From Pollenia angustigena (Eukaryota; Arthropoda; Insecta; Diptera; Polleniidae), in the NCBI GenBank assembly GCA_930367215.1, contig OV884056.1, positions 228,213,127-228,277,126 of the forward strand: a DNA stretch of 64,000 bases, read 5' to 3'. This document shows, in pieces, positions 56,439 through 64,000 of the stretch (positions are counted from its first letter, which is position 1; each line of letters begins with the position of its first letter). The notes below the pieces were generated by a model, which worked only from the letters and a program-made list of their open reading frames with translations, ran no database searches and was not told the DNA's origin. The position numbers and the translations under genes are program-made.

Positions 56439-56798
56439 TAGGGTGGCAGCTAAATGTATGGAGCAATTTTTTTGTATTAATATTGATGTCTCCCGGGCGG
56501 AATATTGTGCCACATGGTCTAAAACTGATGTGGAAAAAATTTCAGCCAAATCGGATAACTTTTACCCCTGCCCCTTTGAGGTCAAAGTTCAAATGATAAA
56601 AAAAAAAAATTCGAAAAAAAAAATTTTTGCTTGTATGGAATTTTTTTTTTTATCATTTGAACTTTGACCTCAAAGGGGCAGGGGTAAAAGTTATCCGATT
56701 TGGCTGAAATTTTTTCCACATCAGTTTTAGACCATGTGGCACAATATTCCGCCCGGGAGATGTTGAAAATCCAAAGTTGAAATTTAGCTGCCACCCTA
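56439..56798. mobile_element. 360-bp foldback hAT MITE, perfect TSD
   Basis: Nearly its entire length is an inverted repeat: arms of about 170 bp (56439-56608 and 56630-56798) around a short A/T loop. Ends TAGGGTGGCAGCTAAAT and ATTTAGCTGCCACCCTA, flanked by CCCTACAT (56431-56438, 56799-56806). The arms read 'cccgggcggaatattgtgcc' and 'ccctttgaggtcaaagttca'. Open frames in the arms are palindrome artefacts. Confidence 0.93.
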
Positions 56799-57485
56799 CC
56801 CTACATGTTTCAATTGAAACTACTCATTCTCTTCAGAAATTTTGCCGTTTAACACTCACAGCCATTGACGACTGCTGCCAGTCAATAGTCCAATATCAAT
56901 CTTTTAGCCAAATGGTACTTTATCTTTGGTAGATCGAAATTTGCTTTAAATGATTATTTATTTTAATTGATTTCCTTACTTCTGTTTGTCGTACTTTTTT
57001 GTCAAGAATTCTTCTCGAAGTCCAAAGTATTTTTTTATAATGAAAAATTTTAAATTTTTAGTTGTTGTGAATTGAGCAAGTAAAGTTAGGCTTCCGTTCG
57101 CCCGAATTTAGCCAATTTGGCCGAACTTTGGCATCGGCGGACACTTATGAATCGTTAGATCATTATTGGTTTGGCGTATATCCCAAAAAGTCGTAGTGAT
57201 GAAAAACTTGCTTCTGGAGTATGTTTTAAAGAAAAACGTAAATTTTTGTAAACATTCATGAACAAACTAATAAGTTAATGGTATTCTATAGAAATTGAAA
57301 ATTATTGTTTTGTGCCGCATGCGCCATTTTTCTAAATTGATTTTTAAAAAGTAGCTTTTTGTGCTACATACGTATACTTACTGCTGTGTATTGAATTTTT
57401 TTCTTACGACAATAAAGCGAGGTATGATTAAAACGTATTTTCTTGTTGTCATTTCGTTTTAACTACTTGTTTTTCTTTACCCCGG

Positions 57486-57792
57486 GTCTCCACGTAGCAA
57501 TATTTATTGCGGCAAACGTCAAATTTCATTGCTCAATTAAATTTGAGACGTATAGACCGCCATGAGTGGCAATTCATTGCGTAATGATTGCTTTTCTGAT
57601 TGCTTGAGCAATTATTGCTAAGCAATCTGATGTAATATCAGTTGTCATTTATCTGACATTTCATTTCTCTGTACGTTTGTTTATGGTAAAGCAATTTCAC
57701 GTGTTCTCCAGCAATATAATCAGCAATTATTGCGCCATTGTTCTGCCGACGTTTTTGCTTGTGCTAAGCAATAAAAATTGCTACGTGGAGAC
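57486..57792. mobile_element. 307-bp MITE, GTCTCCACGTAGCAA ends
   Basis: GTCTCCACGTAGCAATATTT on the left and the inverted ..AATTGCTACGTGGAGAC on the right, about 25-bp arms. The interior has many 'gcaat/attgc' motifs. The target duplication was not identified. Confidence 0.75.
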
Positions 57793-58228
57793 ACAGTGTT
57801 AGGCAATAAATCGGAGCAAGAGTGTCACATATTTTGTACGTTTGCTTGAGTAATTTGCAGTGTTTGCCAAACAGGAGCGTGTAGAGTAAAACAATACTTA
57901 ATTAACTCTAAAGTAGTTGATGTGAAGCGAAATTAATGTTAATATCTAAGAAACTATAAAAAATTTCGTGAAACAGGTTAAGGATTCCAAAAAGAGGGTA
58001 GTTTTGTAATAATCGGTGACTCATATAAAGCGGTCTTCCTAAAGAGCTTTAACACGGTAACACATTACAATACTGTAAAAAAACTTTGTTTTAACTCGGG
58101 TTTTGTAATGCTAAAAATCATTCTAGTGAAATTTGTGATGGTGGATCTACAAATTACCATAGGCCCAATGTAAAGTCCCATTATAAAATTCTCTTAAGTA
58201 CGAAACGAATCATGATATATTAATGAAA
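57793..58228. other. No gene seen; repeat remnants
   Basis: AT-rich. 'ctacaaattaccataggccc' at about 58147 is part of the ATTTACCATAGG repeat family, interrupted by the SINE at 58229 and resuming near 58380-58560. Confidence 0.4.
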
Positions 58229-58376
58229 TTTTTTTTTTTTTTTTTAATATCCTAAGCTAATCCCGCGAAGCTTTTCGCTTGTCTGCAGGAAAGAAACCAG
58301 AGTCACTGGTGGGAATCGAACCCACAACCCCGGTGCTGATAGACTAGCTTACTACCAGCTGGCCTACCGGGGCAGG
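58229..58376 (-). repeat. tRNA-derived SINE, with poly(A) tail
   Basis: The minus strand starts GCCCCGGTAGGCCAGCTGGT (A-box-like TAGGCCAGCTGG), then 'gctagtctatcagcaccggg', a B box GGTTCGATTCC (in 'gtgggttcgattcccacc'), 'gtgactctgg' and a tail ending in about 18 A. Shared with 62086-62160 and, for the B-box half, with 23671-23944. The A and B boxes would form an internal Pol III promoter. Confidence 0.8.
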
Positions 58377-58569
58377 TTTAATAAAGTTTTATCTGAATAA
58401 AATCATACAACTTTGTAATAATCGTCGTATTGTTTAACATATATGTGTGTATGTAGGTCCCATATAAAGAGTACTTTCGGAATTTAACTGAATACGACTG
58501 CAGCTAATTTATCATAGATCCCATGAAGCTATTTGAAAAACTCGGTGGAGGGTATAAAAGATTCAGCAC

Positions 58570-59041
58570 CATCGAATATTGTAGGTAAAGACCTTGGCAA
58601 CATTGAACAATAATGACATTGAACTTATTTGCTAGTATCAAATTAATCTCTTATTTTCAATTTTATTTTAAAATATTAATTAACGAATTTTATTTGTTTT
58701 GTTGTTTAAATTTGATGTGTTGTTAATTTAACAAGTTTTGTTTTTGCCATTTTTTGCATTAAGTCATTTATGTTCAACAAATACAACTTTTTTTTTAATT
58801 TTTGTTAAGAATTTTGCTTTTGCTTAAATTCATAACGGTACATTGAATGACTATGCAATTAGGAGATGATGATTTACCGAAAAAATGTTCAGGAGTTGAC
58901 ACCATTTGTTACCCATGGATATTTATGAACCTACCATAAAAGTTATAGAATGAGGCTCAAATTTATGGACAGTAACCCGCAAAATAAATGACACGTCAAC
59001 ATTTACTTAAAATGTTTACTAATTATTAAGATTTTGTTTTT
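58570..59041. other. No gene seen
   Basis: AT-rich. Nothing supportable between the repeat remnants and the 59042 repeat. Confidence 0.3.
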
Positions 59042-59156
59042 CGTGCTTAATTCCCAATTTTTATTCTTGAAAAAACAATGAAATTTTATGTTAAAGGAAT
59101 AAGCTATTTCTATGCGCATTTCACTGGTTGCTGAGGCCAGATCGTCAGGAAACATT
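59042..59156. repeat. Interspersed repeat with GCGCATTTCACTGGTTGC, second copy
   Basis: Same order of blocks as 32756-32882, ending 'ggccagatcgtcaggaaac', just 11 bp before the Helitron start at 59168. Whether it is part of the mobile unit is unknown. Confidence 0.6.
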
Positions 59157-59167
59157 CTCCCAAAAAA

Positions 59168-60620
59168 TCTATCTATATATATAAAACAGTGTGTGTGTAT
59201 GTATGTGTGTAACGTATGGACTCCAAAACGGACAGATTTTTAGGGAACCTTCAGAATATTCAGGCTGGTGACACTGTGAAGTCTGATTTTTGATTTTTGG
59301 TCTGCGGGCGGAGGGGCGTGGCCAAATCCAATTTCCATATTGCACCACCAATGACATATGGGCATTTCCCCAGAATGGTCTACCAGAATGAAAAAATAAA
59401 ATGTTGATTATCATCGTCTTATATTGTTTATTATTAGAAAAAATCTATGTTCTTATAAAAGAATGGTTTCCTAGCATATCTGAGCTGTTTTACTTGATGA
59501 AATTGGGCTGGAAACTGGAAAATTTTATAATTTCCTGTATTTTCTACTTCTAAAGACATTATTATATATTTATTTTACATGCAAAAAATATGTTATGTTT
59601 ACACTCTTTCTTCACAATCTCTCCATTACAATCAATTGTAAAAGGAGTATTAAGTTTTTTTGTTTAGGAAATTTGAAGACATTTATGGTAAAATGCATGG
59701 TGATAATAATAAAAAAAACATGGGAAAAATCGTACGTTCGCGATCCGTACGTTCGCGACCGGTACATAAGCCAATTAAATAAAACCAAGAGAGATATTTT
59801 ATTTTGTAAATACTGGATGAAGACCTACATTAATACACTTTTAAAATAAATTAATCACTTTCGAATATTCCGTTCCATCACGCAGATTTTTACATTTCAC
59901 TACTGTCAGCCAAAGTTGACTTCTATTTTGCGTACGTTCGTGACCACACGTTTATAGCTCTTAATATCAACAATTAATCTCAATGAAATCCATCTTTTGC
60001 ACTAAACATAGAGCTACCCAAATGCTATCGAATCGCAAAAAAAATGTTAGGAAAAGTTTTGTTTTCTATATTATTTGTACATCAAAAGCGTACGAACGTA
60101 CGTTCGTGACTCCAGGAAATGTCCATATGTATTTATACATACATATATTTATTTAATTTATTTGAAAGACGTTGTCATGTTTTTCAAAACAAGGTATCAA
60201 ACTCCTAAATCGGTTATGTAGTTCCGAAGATGTTTAAAAAAAAAAACTATGTTAATAATGATCCAATATCAAAATTTTAAAACTTTCGAAATCCACGAAT
60301 TCCGATGATTTCCAACGATTTACCATTCCAATTCAAGCGGCTCCAATTCTCTTTGCGTCTTGCCTTTGCTATTACCATCAGCAAAGCACAAGGCCAATCA
60401 TTGACTATTGCTGGCTTAAACGGCCAGTTGTATGTGGCTTGCTCCCGAGTTGGCACGCCAAAAAATTTAAACGTTTTTACACCAAATAAAAAAACAAAAA
60501 ACATCGTCTGTCGATTTTTATTTAAAGGCCGTAAAGTTCGTTAAAAGCTCAATTTAAATCGTGTGGTAATACAACACCAATGTTTGCTTAGAGCCAGCAA
60601 CGCGGACCGGGTCAGCTTGT
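59168..60620 (+). mobile_element. Helitron, internally deleted
   Basis: 5' end TCTATCTATATATATAAAAC preceded by A, 3' end 'cgcggaccgggtcagcttgt' followed by T. This is the usual Helitron layout (5'-TC.. with AT-rich start; GC-rich 3' end close to CTRRT; insertion between A and T). No target duplication. The last part encodes the helicase C-terminus (60305-60544). 59730-60115 carries repeated CGTACGTTCGCGACC-type motifs. Confidence 0.78.
60305..60544 (+). pseudogene. Helitron Pif1-type helicase C-terminus
   Basis: NDLPFQFKRLQFSLRLAFAI then TISKAQGQSLTIAGL and GQLYVACSRVGTPKNLNVF. 'F.IRLAFAMTI.K.QGQ' and 'GQLYVA.SRV' are the terminal motifs of Pif1-like helicases of Helitrons. The rest of the Rep/helicase is absent. 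A deletion after GLN may have removed a few residues. Confidence 0.85.
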
Positions 60621-61703
60621 TAGCAAATAAAACTTCAGAGGGAATAAGAATTTCTTTTCTTATATTTCCCACTACAATTTTAATATGAGTAAGCTAAAAT
60701 AACAGCACAAACCTTATATTTATTTTTAACTTAAAAATATTAATAATAAAAAATATTAAAAAAAGAAAGAAAAACTAAAATCGATTTCGTTGAACCATAA
60801 CACAAAAATATGGAGAAATTGGAGAAATGGTATCTTGTAGTCGTTTCACTGTAAGAAAAGTTGTTTAAGGAAAACAAATAAGAAAATCGAGTTAAAAAAG
60901 CCTGTAAGTGGTTCGAAGCGAACTTGCTGTCATTCTAGCCAACAATAATGTTAACATATCGATGTTGATTATTACACTATTTAATTTTTTTTTTATTTGT
61001 ATATCTTTCAACACAGTCCAAAGACAAAGATAATCGAGTAAACTTAGGTAGATATAACAATGACAAAAATACGATCCTCTCCATTTTAATAACATAAACT
61101 AAAAGCATATTTGAAAATGCATGAAAACAATCAATACTATCTTTTCTACAATATTCTCAATCTCACGTTATGTATTTCTCTGTATGCTTGTTATCCATTA
61201 ACATTTTTCCGTATAAAATTGTTTTTAAACAATATTTCCATTTTATTATTTTAATTGAAAAGAATGCAGAAAATGCATTGAAATTGTTTGCATAAGTCCT
61301 GTTGATATCATATTCATATTTACGTTTTTTATCGTTAATGTGCAAAAAAGTATTACAAAAAGAGAACTTGTGCACTGAGTTTATGACCCAACAACATGCT
61401 AAAAACACAACACAAACAATACCCATTCCAATTGATTGGCTACACCAAAAAGAGACACTACTTATCATGTTCCGCATATGCGAAGCCCGTTTAAAAAGTT
61501 AATTTTAAACTTTACGAAAAATAAAATCAATGGCTAGTGTTCGGAATAAGACAATTACGAAACTTCAAGGAATAATTAAAGTAATTGATTGGAGTCTGAC
61601 TCGACTTATAAATGTCCTTTAGATTTTTTAGAGAGGATTTTATAACTAATTATAGATTTATTGAAAATAGTTTTTAAGGTACATATTTAAATGACTACAA
61701 ATT
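60621..61703. other. No gene seen
   Basis: AT-rich. Short frames on both strands have no recognised domain. No terminal repeats seen. Confidence 0.3.
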
Positions 61704-61818
61704 TACCCAGCAAAAACTAACATTGCAAAGTAATGAGTTAAAAAGCTAATATAACGACTCTTCACTACTTATACATTGGCATTTTAACTCATTATTTTAA
61801 CACGGTGATGTCATTGGA

Positions 61819-61945
61819 GGCAAGTACTTACCACCCTCGCTTACAAATAGGGAGTTAAATAAGTCATTACCACATTCGCTTACAAATAGGGACTTAAATA
61901 AGTTATTACTCCGATGTCACCAAAATTACAACTAACATGTCATGA
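61819..61945 (+). repeat. Tandem array copy 1 (about 43-bp unit)
   Basis: Two units of 'cgcttacaaatagggagtta' plus 'aataagtcattaccacatt', framed by 'acttaccaccct' and 'ctccgatgtcaccaaaatta'. Confidence 0.8.
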
Positions 61946-62085
61946 CTTTAAAAAAATTTTTTTTTCATTATTTTTTTTAAATTATTTTTTTTCTATTTTT
62001 TCTTATTTTATTTTACTTTACTTTATGTTTTTTTTCTATTTTTTCTAATTTTATTTTACTTTGTTTTATTTTTTATTTTTTTTTC

Positions 62086-62160
62086 TGTCTCTGGCGGGAT
62101 TCGATCGCGCAACCTCGGTGCTGATAGACTAGCTCACTACCAGCTAGTCTACCGGGGCAG
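62086..62160 (-). repeat. tRNA-derived SINE, second minus-strand copy
   Basis: The minus strand starts CTGCCCCGGTAGACTAGCTG, then 'gctagtctatcagcaccgag', then 'gatcgaatcccgccagagac'. Matches the copy at 58229, with the B box mutated (GATCGAATCC). A T-rich tract at 61951-62085 may derive from its A tail. Confidence 0.75.
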
Positions 62161-62230
62161 TGTAATTTTTGTATAAAAAAACGATGCTTTTTACTCAATT
62201 AAGAGCGTAAATATGAGATTAAATTATTGA

Positions 62231-62400
62231 AGGCAACTACTTACCACCCTCGCTTACAAATAGGGAGTTAAATAAGTCATTACCACATTCGCTTACAAAT
62301 AGGGAGTTAAATAAGTCATTACCACATTCGCTTACAAATAGGGACTTAAATAACTTATTACTCCGATGTCACCAAAATTACAACTAACATGTCATGACTA
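62231..62400 (+). repeat. Tandem array copy 2, one unit longer
   Basis: Same frame sequences as 61819-61945 but three units. Duplicated array with a unit-number difference, as expected for unequal exchange or replication slippage. Confidence 0.8.
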
Positions 62401-62713
62401 CAAAATTTCAGTACAGCATAATTTTTCATTTTCAAATTTATTACAAATTGTTTTTTATTTATAATAAAATAATTTTTATTTATAATAAAAAAAACAAATT
62501 GTAAGAACAAATATTTTATATCAATTTGTATTAGATTTGAAAAAACTTCAACCGTAGATGCATTTTATTACGAATGAATTTCGTTAATCAACTCATACAC
62601 AAGTACTTAGGTATCAGATTATATGTCAGCCATTACCAAACTACTTCTATGTAATGCAGATGGAAAGTAAGTTGTTCAGTAATGGCAAGTCATTACCAAG
62701 TTTTTGCTGGGTA

Positions 62714-63220
62714 ATTTATAATATTTGTTTATACAAATTTTGATTCTTAAGAGCGAGTCTTCATGATTTTTAGAATTGGGTTTTTATATATATGAGCCAT
62801 TTGTGTATATTTGTAACCACCTACTTGTATTCAAAGTGGAGTTATGAGTTATTATCGAGTTTGTTTTTAAAGAAGCACAAATTAAGCCACATAAAAGTGA
62901 GTTTCAGAAGTGGAATTTTTATGGCACCTACGCAGTGGATTGAAATATGGGTAAGCTAAGGATTAATTCACGGAAGTCTATTATTATCGATTTTAATATT
63001 TTTTCCGATAACTGTAAATTATTTTGTAAAAAATGGTTTTTGAAAAAAATTGATGAAAAACATTTTTTTATTAAAAAAAGAAGAGAAAAATTATATCTGT
63101 GGCATTTTGACAAAACATCTTAAGTCGAGATAAGATAACAAAAAAGTTTTTAAAAAAATCTCTGTGAAATAATCATTTTTAACAAATAACACTACGTGAC
63201 AATTTTTTGACCAAATAAAT
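62714..63220. other. No gene seen
   Basis: AT-rich. Nothing supportable. Confidence 0.3.
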
Positions 63221-64000
63221 GTGACAGCTAATCTTTATGTAAAATCCGAATATGAAGTCAGAATTGTCCAAAGTAGAACCGTTTTGGAGATATTCCAAAA
63301 TAACCGTTATTTGTGTTTTTAAAAAAGATGCTGTGACTGAAATGCAAATATCCAAAAAATTAAATTTTAGCCTATTTCAAAACGAACATTTTGTGCCCAA
63401 TAGGATCCAGATCAGTGCTTTAATGACAAAGTTACAGAAGTTAAGATTGAATTAACCCACAACAAAAAAATATACAAAGCTTAATTTTTAGTAACAATAA
63501 ATATTAAAAATTGCTTAAAACTATTGAGTTTCTATGTGGGTTAATTTAATTAATCTTCTGTAGCATTGTAATTTTTATACAAATCTATGTCTTGTTGGGC
63601 GCAAAATGTTCATATTAAAATAATCTAATGTCGCATTTATTAAAACATCAGGATTTTTAAATCATTGGTTTAAAAAAAATAACTTGAAAATATCAAAATT
63701 TAACAAAATCATAAAAGTTTCAATTAAGCTTGAACTTTTGTCCCCTGTAACTCTGTCATTTCTTGACCAATCCTCACATGCAATCCATAGTTATTTTAGA
63801 AATTTTATAACCATTCACTAAAAAGAAAGAAATACATAATCCGTTTAAAATTTTTTAATATATTTTCATTTCAGTCACATCATCTTTTTTAAAAACACAA
63901 ATGACGGCTATTTTAGAATATCTCAAAAACTGCTCTACTTTTGACAATTCTGACTTCATTGTCGGATTCAGCGGAAAATTTTATATAAAGATTAGCTGTC
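63221..64000. repeat. Large inverted repeat, cut by the window edge
   Basis: 'gtgacagctaatctttatgt' at 63222 and 'gaagtcagaattgtc' onwards are inverted at 63870-64000 ('gacaattctgacttcat', 'agattagctgtc'). An inner pair, 'aattaacccaca' (63450) and 'tgtgggttaattt' (63534), is also inverted. The arms exceed 150 bp with mismatches. Its outer end may lie beyond position 64000. Confidence 0.75.

Larger units (their letters stand above)
52229..57146 (+). mobile_element. hAT element shell, TAGTGTCCG ends
   Basis: Left TAGTGTCCGACCGATTTATC and inverted right ..GGCATCGGCGGACACTT. Subterminal 'atcggcc' repeats lie at both sides. Flanks ATGAATGT (52221-52228) and ATGAATCG (57147-57154) match at 6 of 8. 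A hAT C-terminus in the same orientation is at 54222. Nested inside: a Tigger element (52334), an AAGCGTTTTT MITE (54470), a CAGTGTTCG MITE (54844) and a foldback (56439). Confidence 0.7.
61706..62711. mobile_element. 1-kb TIR element with tandem arrays, TA TSD
   Basis: CCCAGCAAAAACTAAC at the left, inverted ..AAGTTTTTGCTGGG at the right, flanked by TA (61704-61705, 62712-62713); the wider flanks 'aattta/taattt' also fit a 5-bp AATTT duplication. The interior has two arrays of about 43-bp units and, between them, a SINE (62086-62160) with a long T-rich tract. No transposase. Confidence 0.72.

Noticed and set aside
56350..56794. Two similar frames on opposite strands (105 and 70 codons)
   Set aside because: They are identical because they lie in the two arms of the foldback MITE; not genes.
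58295..58376. tRNA gene on the minus strand
   Set aside because: It has A- and B-box-like blocks, but a second copy at 62086, an extra unrelated tail and a poly(A) end mark it as a SINE. I could not draw a proper acceptor stem closing to the discriminator.
63252..63455. 67-codon frame MKSELSKVEPFWRYSKITVI..
   Set aside because: Lies in one arm of an inverted repeat and has no recognised domain; most likely chance.

Overview
This is an AT-rich eukaryotic window that looks like dipteran nuclear DNA. Its one recognised cellular gene is a fly-type gelsolin on the plus strand. The visible protein is very close to the Drosophila Gel product, and the introns are long and full of transposons, as in calyptrate flies (blowflies and house-fly relatives). 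Genus assignment is inference only.

Layout. Positions 1-30677 hold no exon I can recognise and are a dense layering of repeats. The most notable item is a 7.8-kb element at 4736-12543. It is bounded by CACAGTGGCGCC inverted termini and a perfect 5-bp target duplication (CGTTG), and on the minus strand it carries a frameshifted RAG1-core-like (Transib superfamily) transposase in which the three catalytic acidic residues are still readable. Several younger elements are nested inside it. Around it lie hAT-type elements and MITEs, many with exact 8-bp target duplications (1489, 1573, 6515, 9234, 16435, 16557, 26699), an unclassified 2.1-kb TIR element (12761-14886), tRNA-derived SINE pieces (23671-23944), a non-LTR endonuclease remnant (about 24.0-24.5 kb) and a 0.7-kb fly repeat with tandem internal units.

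Positions 30678-51341 carry seven gelsolin exons (726 codons plus stop; the first ~20 or more codons, and any signal-peptide exon, are missing from what I can find). Intron 1 visible here is 10 kb, and the last intron is 4.2 kb. The introns contain mariner-like, Harbinger-like, hAT-like and LINE remnants, plus a GC-rich 107-bp open segment at 43489 that fits exon phase and could be an alternative 3' terminal exon.

Positions 51342-64000 are again transposon territory: a ~4.9-kb hAT shell (52229-57146) hosting a Tigger/pogo element, a CAGTGTTCG MITE and a 360-bp foldback hairpin; a MITE at 57486; two SINE copies; a Helitron fragment with helicase C-terminus (59168-60620); a 1-kb TIR element with tandem arrays (61706-62711); and a large inverted repeat cut by the right edge.

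The gelsolin gene is the only sequence here with an evident host function. All boundaries were read by eye. Family names rest on motifs, terminal repeats and target duplications, not on database searches.
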